Of a stretch of DNA of 64,000 bases, positions 1 to 9,772 are shown piece after piece. The notes below the pieces were generated by a model. The model did not search any database. It saw nothing but the letters and a program-made list of their open reading frames with translations, and was not told where the DNA came from. Made by a program: the position numbers and the translations under genes. Origin of the DNA: Taudactylus pleione (taxonomy: Eukaryota; Chordata; Amphibia; Anura; Myobatrachidae); NCBI GenBank assembly GCA_031769625.1, contig JAUIMM010000534.1:11201001-11265000 (forward strand), read 5' to 3'. Positions within the stretch are counted from its first letter, which is position 1. Every line of letters begins with the position of its first letter.

Positions 1-1535
1 GTTTTGCAATGTCTTTAGAAAGAAACAAAATCTGACCAAAACAAAGAAGAAACTAAAATAAAAACAAAAATGTTATGTTCATTTCATGACACTCACAAAA
101 CACTAAAGGCCTTGTATTCTGAATGACATAAAATATTTCTATGAAGCTCATATGGATTACTGGCACCTGAGAAGCGATATGATAACGTTGGGCTGTGGTA
201 AGTGTCCCAATGACAAAAACTTTGTTTGCACACAATCCGGGTCAAGATTTTACAGGGATTCCTACCGTGTATTTCTTTTCTCATATAAATATTAGGTAAT
301 GAATATATCCAAATAATCTTAATACAGAACATGGGGCAATTTATATGTTGGTACTACTAAGACTGCTTATCAAATTCATCATTTACTACATTTCCAATCT
401 TCTGCTTTCTTTCACCCAAAATCTGTTTCACGCCTCCCAGAACTATCCTGTAAATAGAATTGAGATTTGATAATCTTCGCACTACATAATAGTTTAAGGT
501 TATGACCTAATGGCGAAGTGCAGGATATGGCGGTGGTACATGATGTCATTGGGGAATTGGTCAAGTCCAGAAATGACACAAGAAATGAAAGAGATCAGGT
601 GAAATTTAAATAATATAAAATGTTTTCTAACATGTATACTCTTCTGTGCTGGAGAAAATGAAGCAAACGACATATGGAATGTTACAGTCCCTTTAAATAG
701 CAACTATTTAGGATGGTTTTAAAGGCATTTCTTAAAGAGGTTGGATACCCTGTCCAACTGCATTATTTAATGCAATCATCCTGCAGACTTGGAAGCAGTG
801 GGGTGCATCTGCAGAACAGGTAGCCATTATGAATGGATTAAAAATGACATATTTGGCTCACATTCACTTCCAAGATGCCTAATTGAGTCTGCCAAGTCCC
901 AGGCAATTGCTCAATGTTATGATCCTGTGCTGTTGACACGATAAAAAGAAAACCCAAAGTAAGGGGTCCTCCTGTCACTTAGTCCAAGCCTATTCTGCAG
1001 GGGGGATATGTGCCTTTTCCCTAGGAAAAAAAAACAGCCAGAGGCATCACTAGGGTCTTTGGAGCCCAGAACAAGTTGAAGAACCGTGTGCCCGCACCCC
1101 CACAGAGACATAGAGAGAAACATATCTGCACACGTCTGGCGCGAAGCAAAAAAATGGGCGTGGTCACATACCGAAGGCTCGTGGCCACTAAAAATGGGGC
1201 GTGCCAACATGGCACACCACCCATTTCTTGTCACTCTGGGAACATTACTTTCCATTCCATATACACCTTACCTATACGGTGGTTTCTCATAATGTGGAAC
1301 CTCTGAAGAAATATATCCTCCATGGGAAGAAGGCGTCTTCGGTCAGCATTCATTATTCATGTAGGTCACATCGGAAGATGCCTGTTTGTGTGGTAATATT
1401 AACAAGGTCATCGTATTACAACAGCGGTTCAACCAGTCTCGTTCCCCCTGTCTACTTTCCTGCCCCCTGCATCTCTTAGCCACACCATCTCCCCCTTCAG
1501 CGGTTCATCGTCTCTCAGCACACCATAACCTCCCC

Positions 1536-1602
1536 AGACACACACACACTGACACAGACCCACACTGACAAAAGCCTACACAGACACACACACCTTTTCC
1601 AC
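1536..1602 (+). repeat. CA-rich microsatellite-like tract (every unit)
   Basis: CACACACA runs interspersed with CTGACACAGACC. The corresponding tract is near 12346-12417 in U2 and recurs in every later unit with almost no length change. Confidence 0.8.
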
Positions 1603-1765
1603 ACAAATGCAGCCAGCCAAATAAATAAAACGGCTCGCGCATGCAGGCGCTTTTAGCACTACAAGTACCTGCATACCCATGGCTGAAAAATCATGTTGCA
1701 GCTTGAAGAAATCATCCAGGACCAGCTGGGACCTGTAGTGCCAAAGAAAAAAAACGCATATAAAC

Positions 1766-2258
1766 TAGATATGTGTGCCGGACCATTTCTTTTGGATTTG
1801 ACTATGATTCATCGTCCGGCCTTCGATTTGGATTTGGCAAAGCGCCATGACTGGGTTTGGCTTTGTATTTAGATTTGGATTTTGTTACATAAATTGACAA
1901 AAAAGCGAAAATCACATAATTTGGGCTTTTTTTTTGTTCCTAGAGTATTATTTACCCCAATAACATTAATCTCCAGTCATTTACAGTCAATTTAGACCAC
2001 CTCACAGCTCACAATATTATTTTCACCATTATTGGCCAAAGGCTGCAGTGAGCTGGCTGGTTACTAAGCGACAGACTGGCGGCACAGACACCGCAGTTTA
2101 AAGCACATCTATGAAGCATTGCCACTCACTACTGAATCACAGTACTTGTGTGTTATGCACACATAGAGGGCTAAGGCCCAAGGAGTCATGGTGCATGTAT
2201 ACACAGAGGGCTAAGGCCCAAGGAGTCATGGTGCTTGTATACACAGAGGGGTACAGCA
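1766..2258 (+). mobile_element. hAT-related relic inside unit U1
   Basis: It begins TAGATATGTGTGCCGGACC, close to the hAT terminus at 3336 (TAGGGATGTGCGCCGGACC). It stays collinear with 3336-3710 through repeated TTTGGATTT motifs, a TTGGGC plus T-run, CATTTACAGTCAATTTAGAC, TATTGGCCAAAG and CACATCTATGAA. It then changes into two 40-bp monomers (2167-2246) that resemble the minisatellite at the other end of that hAT. I read it as an internally deleted, non-autonomous relative. Its right terminus is not identified. Confidence 0.8.
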
Positions 2259-2345
2259 CAAAAAAAGGATTTTTTTTTCACTTTTTTAACTTTTAACCTT
2301 CTTCAAAGTCTTTTTAAAATGTTAAACTTTTTTTTTGCACACAAA

Positions 2346-2655
2346 GCCACTTGCGAGTCTGGACACAGCCCCTTTAATCAGCAAAGTATTGCGCAGCATA
2401 CATCAGCGAGCAGCGTGCACCCTATATACAGTCACTTTACCAGCACAGCCACTTGTGAGCCTCTGGACACAGCACTTAATCAGCAGAGTATAACGCAGCA
2501 TACATCAGCGTACAGTGTGCCCCATTACACAGTCACTTTGCCAGCACAGCCACCTGTGAGTCTCTGGACACAGCACTTAATCAGCAGAGTATAGCGCAGC
2601 ATATATCAGCATGCAGTGTGCCCCCTCACACAATCACTTTGCCAGCACAGCCAAC
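2346..2655 (+). repeat. 101-bp minisatellite, U1, 3 monomers
   Basis: Monomer boundaries taken at GCCAC fall at 2346, 2448, 2549 and 2650 (102, 101, 101 bp). The first monomer is the most divergent, and the array ends in GCCAACTCTAAACG. Confidence 0.92.
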
Positions 2656-3327
2656 TCTAAACGACCCCCAGAGTGTACGTATATTTAGCACAGTGGGCCT
2701 AATCTGTATAGTGGCCAAACATAACAGGGATATATTGCATACTGATCAAGTTACATTAGGCTGAATATTTATCAATCCTGAAAGTCGACTGTATAATGGG
2801 CATAATGGGTCCTCCACTGTATCTTCATCATTGCCAATTATATTCTATACTGGGAACAGAGACTATTGGGGAGATTCAATTAGCAGCACGTTTCCATCAG
2901 AATATTGCACGCTGATGTAATGCTGGTTATCCTGCAGGAAATCCTCGCTCGGCTTTGCTCACACCTATAGAGGTGCAGAAATAACTAGCCTTGGCCTAGC
3001 TATTAATGTCATTTCAATATATAAACATCCTAAGAGTATTTTCATTTTAATTGTGTTTTTTATATTAATTCAATCCATTGCTTGTTTTCTACCCAAGTAG
3101 CAGTCTTGAAAAATAAAAATTGGACAGAAGCAGCAGGTTAATGAAATGAGAAAGAGCTGCTAGGAACTGATTGATTCAATGAGTGGATGCAGTAAAAGAG
3201 AACTTTGGCGAATAAGGAGATGGCAAAGGGACAGATGTGTAATAAATGGCAGGTGTATCATGGGAAGCAGAGGTGATGGAGAATATAAACATATCACACA
3301 TCAGTAGAGGTTATTTTGTGCACTTCT

Positions 3328-3335
3328 CCTTTAAG
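3328..3335 (+). other. Target-site duplication, left copy (CCTTTAAG)
   Basis: Directly abuts the hAT left terminus and matches 9765-9772. Confidence 0.93.
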
Positions 3336-3355
3336 TAGGGATGTGCGCCGGACCA
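3336..3355 (+). repeat. hAT terminal inverted repeat, left
   Basis: Starts TAGGGATGTGCGCCGG. It is followed by several TTTGGATTT copies (3358-3452), a likely subterminal repeat of the kind hAT transposases bind. That role is inferred. Confidence 0.85.
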
Positions 3356-3907
3356 TTTTTGCCGGATTTGGATTTGGTTCTAATTCGTCGTCCGGCTTTG
3401 GATTTGGATTTGGATTTGCCAAACTGGGGTGACTGGCTTTGGATTTGGATTTTTTGCCAAAATTGTCAAAAAAAGCTAAAATTACATAAATTGGGCTTTT
3501 TTTTCTTCCTAGAGTGTTATTTACCTCAATAACATTAATTTCCAGTCATTTACAGTCAATTTAGACCACCTCACAGCTTAAATTATTGTTTTCACCATTA
3601 TTGGCCAAAGGTTGCAGTGAGCTGACTGGTGACCAAGCGTCAGAGCAGCGGCGCAGTGGCACAGACACCACAGTTTAAAGCACATCTATGAAACTATGCC
3701 ACACAGCAGTGGCAGAAATGAAAGGTAGTGCTAGATGGAATTGTCCTTGGGCCCTCCCACCCACCCTTTATGTTGGATCTTAAAAAGGACATGCACACTT
3801 TAACAAACAAAGCATTTCAGCGACAGGTACTGCCACTTTGTGGCTGAAGTGCTTGGTTTGTTTGGGCCCCCACAAAAAAATCTTCCAATCTACTAAAGGC
3901 AACAGGT
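3356..3907. other. hAT left subterminal region and 3' non-coding DNA
   Basis: Positions 3356-3710 align with the relic found in each unit. The remaining 200 bp up to the transposase stop codon have no recognisable gene. I see no clear AATAAA on the minus strand here. Confidence 0.6.
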
Positions 3908-4972
3908 CTACAGTGGCATGATGTCACCATCATTACCATCCTCACCCTCATCAGTGTGTACATCATCCGATTCCTCACACAATATCAGTTCATCCCCGCT
4001 GGAATCCACCATTACAGAAGTATCTGTACTGTGACGTGATGGGTGGGAAAGGTTTTCCTCATGAAATTTCCAGTTCATTTTAATGAACATCATTTTTTCT
4101 ACATTTTGTGGAAGTAGCCTCCTTTGTCGTTCGCTCACAAGGTTCCCGGCTGTACTGAAAACTCTCTCCGAGTACACACTGGAGGGTGGGCAGCTTAAAT
4201 AATGCAAAGCCAGTTTATACAAGGGTCTCCAAATTGCCTTTTTTTTCTTCCAATATTCGAAGGGACTCTGTGACATGTCTATGTGTACGGTGTCCTGAAA
4301 ATAATCCTCCACCATTCTTTGGATGGTAATCGTATTAGATGGAGTTGCGGTAGAGGTGTCACTGGTGTTGGGCAAATCTATTAGACACGACCAGATGTCA
4401 AAATGTTGACTTATCTGCATCACCACTGGGTCTTTTGGAAAAGGTGCATTTTTTCTGGCTGCTGCTGGAGAAACCGAAGGAGGAGACGTCATCGTAGTGC
4501 CATGTGTCACTTCAGCTGCCAACTTGCTCACCAGGAGCGCTTTGGTTCTTTTAAGATCTGGGTCAGTTGTAAAGAAAGACACAGCATATGACTTGAACCT
4601 AGGATCAAGAATGGTTGCTAAAATATAATGATCAGATTTCAAGATCTTGGCCACCCGTGGATCCTGGCGAAGCGAACAAAGGACTTGATCTATCAGTCCA
4701 GCATACTTTGCGGAATCACTTTGTTTAATCTGATCCTTCAATTTCTCCAGCTGCTTTTCCAAAAGCGAAATCAGGGGAATCACCTTACTCAAGCTAGCAG
4801 TGTCAGCACTCACTTCACAAGTGGAAACTTCAAATGGTTTGAGCACCTTGCACAAGACAGAAAGTACTCTCCACTGTGCTGGGGTAAGGTACATTCCCCC
4901 TCCTCTCCCAATGTCATGGCTTGTCATATAGCTATGGATGGCTTTTTGCTGCTCCTCCATCCGCTGAAGCAT
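3908..4972 (-). pseudogene. hAT transposase C-terminal piece: third catalytic Glu and dimerisation domain
   Basis: This 354-codon frame starts at MLQRMEEQQK, which is what normally follows TRWN in hAT transposases after a few residues, so it is the continuation of the upstream piece in another frame. KPFEVST (E48) fits the third acidic residue of the catalytic triad. LATILDPRFK (118-127) is a usual hAT motif. The hAT C-terminal dimerisation region runs from about 236 to 301, with EYW, SSVYSERVFSTAG and SERQRRLLP. It ends in an acidic tail of about 50 residues. It cannot be made as a full protein without the upstream frame. Confidence 0.88.
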
Positions 4973-6566
4973 ATACAGGGTTCCACCTCGTTACCACTTC
5001 TTGTTTCAGTTGATGGCAGGGCAAATTAAACTGCTCTTGCAGGTGCTGCAATCTCCTGCATGCTGTTGCTGAATGCCGAAAATGTCCCGAAATTTTTCGG
5101 GTCACAGACAGCATCTCCTGCACGCCCCTGTCGTTTTTTAAAAAACCCTGTACCACTAAGTTTATTGTGTGAGCAAAACAGGGGATGTGTTGGAATTCAC
5201 CCAGCTGTAATGCTTTCACTATATTTGTAACATTGTCAGAAATCACAAATCCTGAGGAGAGTCCAAGTGGGGTAAGCCATGTTTCTATGACATCTCTTAG
5301 TTTTTCTAAGAGGTTGTCAGCGGTATGCCTCTTATTGAATCCGCTGATGCACAGAGTTGCCTGCCTCTGAATGAGCTGGTGTTGTTTGTTAGATACTGCT
5401 GCTGCTGAAGGCGATTCACCCACCCAGTGGGCTGTCACAGTCATGTAATCTTTAGTTTGTCCACTACCGCTTGTCCACATATCTGTGGTTAAGTGGACAG
5501 TGGGTACAATAGCATTTTGCAGACCAATAATTAGGTTCTGTTTAATGTCCTGGTACAGCCGAGGAATGGCTTTTCGGGTAAAATGAAACCGAGATGGAAT
5601 TTGGTACCGGGGACACATGACCTCAATAAGCTGTGTAAATCCCACTGCATTAATTGAGGATATTGGACGCAGATCTAATATTAGCATAGCTGTCATGGCG
5701 TCAGTGATCCGCTGTGCGACAGGGTGAGAGCTGTCATACTTGCTTCCCCTTGCAAGAAATTCTTTAACAGTCAATTGTTTTTTTGGTATACTACTAGTAG
5801 TCTTCTTGGTCCACTTCTGGGATGAAGATCCACCAGCAGCAGCAGCAGCAGCAGGCCTAGCGCTCAAAGATTCAGTTTCTTCTGAGGTGTCCTGGAAATT
5901 GGAGGAGTCACCGTGACTTAGCACTAACAAATTGGATGTTGTACTACCACTGATCATTCCTGAGGATATTGAGGAGGAAGGTGTTGTCGGCAGAGATTGC
6001 AGGTGCTGGGATTTAGTAGAGAGAAGGCATCTAGCTAATGCTGGACTGCTTGTTGTTATTTTTTTTGCAGTAGTTTCTGTTATCAAACACCTGTCATGAG
6101 CTCGCTGCAGATGACGTAATAGCGTAGAGGTTCCTAGATGCTTAACGTCCCTACCTCTACTAACTGTGGTCTCACAGAGGCTACAAATGGCTTGACAAAC
6201 GTTGTCAGGGTTTGGGTAAAAGTAATTCCACACAAAAGATGTGGATTTGTTGGTTCTATGCCCAGGCATGGCAATGGCCTTCTTATCTTGGCCAAGAGCT
6301 GCTTCCACTGGTGCCTGACTTATACAAATAATATCCTCATCCTCAACATCCTCATTAGTGCCAGCGTCAGCTGCACATATATTCCTCTCATCCTCTTGCA
6401 ATTCCACGGTGGCATCCTCAATTTCTATGTCCTCGGCAATACTGCTCATCCCCACAACTACAGATGGAAAAGAAACTGTGGAGGGCGGCTTCTCTGAAAG
6501 GTCAGGCTTACACATAGAAATGCCACTCGAGGACCCACTTAGACTCTCCTCAGGGATTTCTGACAT
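4932..6566 (-). pseudogene. hAT transposase middle piece: BED finger and first catalytic motifs
   Basis: The first in-frame ATG of this open frame is at 6566; counting below is from the GTG codon at 6584. It opens with an acidic, low-complexity stretch (residues 48-86). A BED-type zinc finger follows at about 112-165 with W119, C134, C137, H158 and H163. A poly-alanine tract lies at 245-250. The hAT catalytic core follows with TTDMWTS (D368) and SDN (D450), then the conserved CFAH (C469, H472) and TRWN (532-535). Downstream of TRWN the frame reads 15 out-of-frame residues and stops. Upstream it is closed by TAA at 6609-6611. D368 and D450 are the expected first two metal-binding acidic residues of the family. 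Confidence 0.88.
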
Positions 6567-6799
6567 TTGTGTTTCAAGAAACACAGTTTGTTCTACTGCC
6601 TTATTGGTTTAAAATTTTTTCACACTTCTATAGTCTGATTGAAAAGGTCTTTTATCATCACGAGAGGCACAAGATGCCTCACTGACAGTTGCAGAACCAC
6701 CACTCAGAAATAAAGGGCAAAGCCTGAGTCTTTCCTTGCCGCTACGTGTGGTGAATGGTATGTTGCCAATATTCTGTTTCTCTGCAATAGTAGTAGTCT

Positions 6800-6985
6800 T
6801 TAGAGGTTTTTTTTTGTCTTTACTCCTGTGAAATCTACATTTTTTGATTTCAGGTTCCCTAAGTTTTTAAAGCCTCTATGCCCTTGAGCATCAGCTTTAG
6901 ATGAAAGTGATGGACTTCCAGCCGCTGCAATGCTAGCATTTACATGTTGTTTCTGCTCTCCTCTCGGTTCATTCTCGTGATCCAT
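6800..6985 (-). pseudogene. hAT transposase N-terminal piece
   Basis: It opens with ATG at 6985 (MDHENEPRGEQKQH) and runs 61 residues to a stop just after the A-run at 6808-6816. The next frame stays open with similar composition for about 65 codons and is in register with the BED segment except for one stop. I therefore treat this as the true start of the transposase rather than a separate gene. It has no recognisable domain. The alternative is that it is an upstream exon joined by splicing. Confidence 0.6.
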
Positions 6986-7009
6986 ATTACTTTATCACTA
7001 TGAACTGGA
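6986..7009 (-). other. Short leader between minisatellite and transposase ATG
   Basis: On the minus strand the minisatellite edge reads CCGTGACTCCAG just before the ATG, which could act as a weak 3' splice site for an intron covering the minisatellite. Only the motif is seen. Confidence 0.25.
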
Positions 7010-9460
7010 GTCACGGAGCTTGTATATACAAAGTGGGCTATGCCCTTTCACGGAGCTTGTATAATACTCAGTGGGCTTATGCCCTGTCACGGAGCTTGTA
7101 TAATAGACACAATGGGCTATGCCCTGTCACGGAGCTTGTATAATAGACTCAATGGGCTTATGCCCTGTCACGGAGCTTGTATAATAGACACAGTGGGCTT
7201 ATGCCCTGTCACGGAGCTTGTATACACTCAGTGGGCTATGCCCTGTCACGGAGCTTGTATAATACACTCAGTGGGCTATGCCCTGTCACGGAGCTTGTAT
7301 AATAGACACAGTGGGCTAAGCCCTGTCACGGAGCTTGTATAATAGACACAGTGGGCTATGCCCTGTCACAGAGCTTGTATAATAGACACAGTGGGCTATG
7401 CCCTGTCACGGAGCTTGTATAATACTCAGTGGGCTTATGCCCTGTCACAGAGCTTGTATAATAGACACAGTGGGCTTATGCCCTGTCACGGAGCTTGTAT
7501 AATACTCAGTGGGCTTATGCCCTGTCACAGAGCTTGTATAATAGACACAATGGGCTTATGCCCTGTCACGGAGCTTGTATAATACACTCAGTGAGCTATG
7601 CCCTGTCACGGAGCTTGTATAATAGACACAGTAGGCTATGCCCTGTCACGGAGCTTGTATAATACTCAGTGGGCTTATGCCCTGTCACGGAGCTTGTATA
7701 ATACACTCAGTGGGCTATACCCTGTCACGGAGCTTGTATAATAGACACAGTGGGCTTATGCCCTGTCACGGAGCTTGTATAATAGACACAGTGGGCTTAT
7801 GCCCTGTCACGGAGCTTGTATACACTCAGTGGGCTATGCCCTGTCACGGAGCTTGTATAATAGACATAGTGGGCTATACCCTGTCACGGAGCTTGTATAA
7901 TACTCAGTGGGCTTATGCCCTGTCAAGGAGCTTGTATAATAGACACAGTGGGCTTATGCCCTGTCACGGAGCTTGTATAACAGACACAGTGGGCTATGCC
8001 CTGTCACGGAGCTTGTATAATACTCAGTGGGCTTATGCCCTGTCACGGAGCTTGTATAATAGACACAGTGGGCTTATGCCCTGTCAAGGAGCTTGTATAC
8101 ACTCAGTGGGCTATGCCCTGTCACGGAGCTTGTATAATAGACACAGTGGGCTATGCCCTGTCACGGAGCTTGTATAATACTCAGTGGGCTTATGCCCTGT
8201 CACGGAGCTTGTATAATAGACACAATGGGCTTATGCCCTGTCACCGAGCTTGTATAATACTCAGAGGGCTTATGCCCTGTCACGGAGCTTGTATAATAGA
8301 CACAGTGGGCTTATGCCCTGTCTCGGAGCTTGTATAATAGACACAGTGGGCTTATGCCCTGTCACCGAGCTTGTATAATACTCAGAGGGCTTATGCCCTG
8401 TCACGGAGCTTGTATAATAGACACAGAGGGCTTATGCCCTGTCACGGAGCTTGTATAATAGACACAGTGGGCTTATACCCTGTCACGGAGCTTGTATAAT
8501 ACACTCAGTGGGCTATGCCCTGTCACGGAGCTTGTATAATAGACACAGTGGGCTATGCCCTGTCACGGAGCTTGTATAATACTCAGTGGGCTTATGCCCT
8601 GTCACGGAGCTTGTATAATACACTCAGTGGGCTATGCCCTGTCACGGAGCTAGTATAACAGACACAGTGGGCTATGCCCTGTCACGGAGCTTGTATAATA
8701 CTCAGTGGGCTTAAGCCCTGTCACGGAGCTTGTATAATAGACACAGTGGGCTTATGCCCTGTCAAGGAGCTTGTATACACTCAGTGGGCTATGCCCTGTC
8801 ACGGAGCTTGTATAATAGACACAGTGGGCTATGCCCTGTCACGGAGCTTGTATAATACTCAGTGGGCTTATGCCCTGTCACGGAGCTTGTATAATAGACA
8901 CAGTGGGCTTATGCCCTGTCACCGAGCTTGTATAAAACTCAGTGGGCTTATGCCCTGTCACAGAGCTTGTATAATACTCAGTGGGCTTATGCCCTGTCAC
9001 AGAGCTTGTATAATAGACACAGTGGGCTTATGCCCTGTCACGGAGCTTGTATAATAGAAACAGTGGGCTATGCCCTGTCACGGAGCTTGTATAATACTCA
9101 GTGGGCTTATGCCCTGTCACGGAGCTTGTATAATACACTCAGTGGGCTATGCCCTGTCACGGAGCTTGTATAATAGACACAGTGGGCTATGCCCTGTCAC
9201 GAAGCTTGTATAATACTCAGTGGGCTTATGCCCTGTCACGGAGCTTGTATAATACACTCAGTGGGCTATGCCCTGTCACGGAGCTTGTATACACTCAGTG
9301 GGCTAAGCCCAGTCACGGAGCTTGTATAATAATACACTCAGTGGGCTATGCCCTGTCAGTTGTCACGGAGCTTGTATAATACAGTGAGTACACTACACAT
9401 ACACACAGTGGGCTTATTATGCTCAGTCACGGAACACACACAAAGGGCTTATGCCCAGTA
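7010..9460 (+). repeat. hAT subterminal minisatellite, about 60 monomers of 37-41 bp
   Basis: The core GTCACGGAGCTTGTAT recurs throughout. Spacer classes give 37 bp (TATACACTCAG), 39 bp (AATACTCAG), 40 bp (AATACACTCAG or AATAGACACAG with GGCTATG) and 41 bp (with GGCTTATG). The last copies from about 9385 are degenerate. The repeat keeps long open frames in several phases because of its composition, but no coding role is supported. It lies between the likely promoter and the transposase start. Confidence 0.95.
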
Positions 9461-9584
9461 AAGTCACAGCGGCAAGAACACTGCCTACTCTAATCTATCT
9501 AACACTAGCACAGACAGCGCACTACCTAACTACCTAACTACGCGGCGTCACACGCGAAATGGCGCCGACTGCCGGGCGCCGCAT
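9461..9584. other. hAT 5' leader region between TATA box and minisatellite
   Basis: It is CpG-rich toward its right end, with CTACCTAACTAC short repeats (about 9519-9540) and GGCGCC palindromes (9561-9580). If the TATA box works, transcription would begin near 9560 and read leftward through this region. I see no ORF. Confidence 0.4.
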
Positions 9585-9593
9585 CTTTTTATA
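9585..9593 (-). promoter_or_regulatory. TATA box, probable hAT transposase promoter
   Basis: On the minus strand the sequence is TATAAAAAG preceded by C, a strong TATA match. It points toward the transposase and sits in a CpG-rich stretch within 180 bp of the element's end. A GGCGCCATTT motif lies about 30 bp downstream, near the expected start. The 2.4-kb minisatellite separates it from the ATG. Confidence 0.55.
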
Positions 9594-9595
9594 GA

Positions 9596-9652
9596 GGCCG
9601 AACGTCACCCGGCTCTCGCGAGAATCCGACGCCGGACGGGTGACGTTCGGCC
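9596..9652. repeat. Inverted repeat 1 in hAT right end
   Basis: The 16-bp arms GGCCGAACGTCACCCG (9596-9611) and CGGGTGACGTTCGGCC (9637-9652) are perfect complements. The 25-nt loop contains TCTCGCGAGA. The arms contain a CRE-like ACGTCA. Confidence 0.9.
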
Positions 9653-9656
9653 CCGA

Positions 9657-9717
9657 GGTGAAATCCGAGTCAGGCGGGAACACCCGAACTTGCGTTCGGG
9701 TGGACTCGGATTCCACC
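9657..9717. repeat. Inverted repeat 2 in hAT right end, nested
   Basis: The outer arms 9657-9671 and 9703-9717 pair at 14 of 15 positions. The inner arms CACCCGAAC (9681-9689) and GTTCGGGTG (9694-9702) pair perfectly around a 4-nt loop. Confidence 0.88.
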
Positions 9718-9723
9718 TGTTCG

Positions 9724-9757
9724 GAGCGGTTCGGATTCTGAGGAATCCGAACCGCTC
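9724..9757. repeat. Inverted repeat 3 in hAT right end, overlapping the terminal repeat
   Basis: GAGCGGTTCGGATTC (9724-9738) and GAATCCGAACCGCTC (9743-9757) form a perfect 15-bp stem with a TGAG loop, 7 bp from the element end. Confidence 0.92.
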
Positions 9758-9764
9758 ATCACTA
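9745..9764 (-). repeat. hAT terminal inverted repeat, right
   Basis: Read on the minus strand it begins TAGTGATGAGCGG. It overlaps a perfect 15-bp hairpin arm (9743-9757). Confidence 0.85.
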
Positions 9765-9772
9765 CCTTTAAG
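9765..9772 (+). other. Target-site duplication, right copy (CCTTTAAG)
   Basis: Directly abuts the hAT right terminus. The unit sequence resumes here with GAATGTAGAA. Confidence 0.93.

Larger units (their letters stand above)
3908..6985 (-). pseudogene. hAT transposase with BED finger, disrupted
   Basis: A transposase of the Ac/ZBED-related hAT group would bind the element's ends and cut and paste it in the nucleus. The reading frame starts at ATG 6985 and gives 61 residues. It then slips at an A-run (about 6808-6816) into the frame that continues through KPLKTTT to a stop TAA (6609-6611) and onward into the BED-containing segment. A second frameshift at about 4978-4982, right after the conserved TRWN motif, moves the frame to the C-terminal segment. 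Thus there are two frameshifts and one stop in about 1000 codons, while the rest is well preserved. The A-run slip could be a sequencing error, but the combination argues for a dead gene. Confidence 0.85.
3336..9764 (-). mobile_element. hAT-superfamily DNA transposon, 6429 bp, inserted in U1
   Basis: The element is flanked by an 8-bp direct repeat CCTTTAAG (3328-3335, 9765-9772). That sequence occurs once at the matching place in other units (for example 14140-14147 in U2), so this is a true target duplication of the length hAT elements make. The ends are short inverted repeats: TAGGGATGTGCG at 3336 and, on the minus strand, TAGTGATGAGCG from 9764, matching at 10 of 12 positions. The transposase lies on the minus strand (6985 to 3908). 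From the right end inward come a hairpin-rich CpG-rich terminus, a TATA box, a long minisatellite and the transposase. The left 370 bp match the relic present in every array unit. The transposase is disrupted, so this copy is not autonomous. Confidence 0.93.

Noticed and set aside
53..703. Short minus-strand frames (MCANKVFVIG..., MFCIKIIWIY..., MLFKGTVTFH...) repeated in all units
   Set aside because: Their recurrence reflects unit identity. Each is under 80 codons, with no domain and no supporting signals.
1425..1445. GGTTCAACCAG as a tRNA or pol III B box
   Set aside because: It only weakly fits the B-box consensus. No A box at suitable distance, no cloverleaf and no T-run terminator.
917..1479. 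Overlapping frames of 67-112 codons on both strands near the GGGCGTGG segment
   Set aside because: They are shadows of each other, their lengths change between units through indels, and no family is recognised.
7040..9379. Long open frames with repeated MPCHGACIID-like peptides, as a repeat protein
   Set aside because: They arise from the 37-41 bp minisatellite, appear in several phases, break whenever monomer length changes, and start or stop arbitrarily. No coding evidence.
7010..9460. CRISPR-like array (regular ~40-bp repeats)
   Set aside because: The repeats are contiguous with related, not unique, spacers, in vertebrate DNA inside a hAT element. It is a minisatellite.
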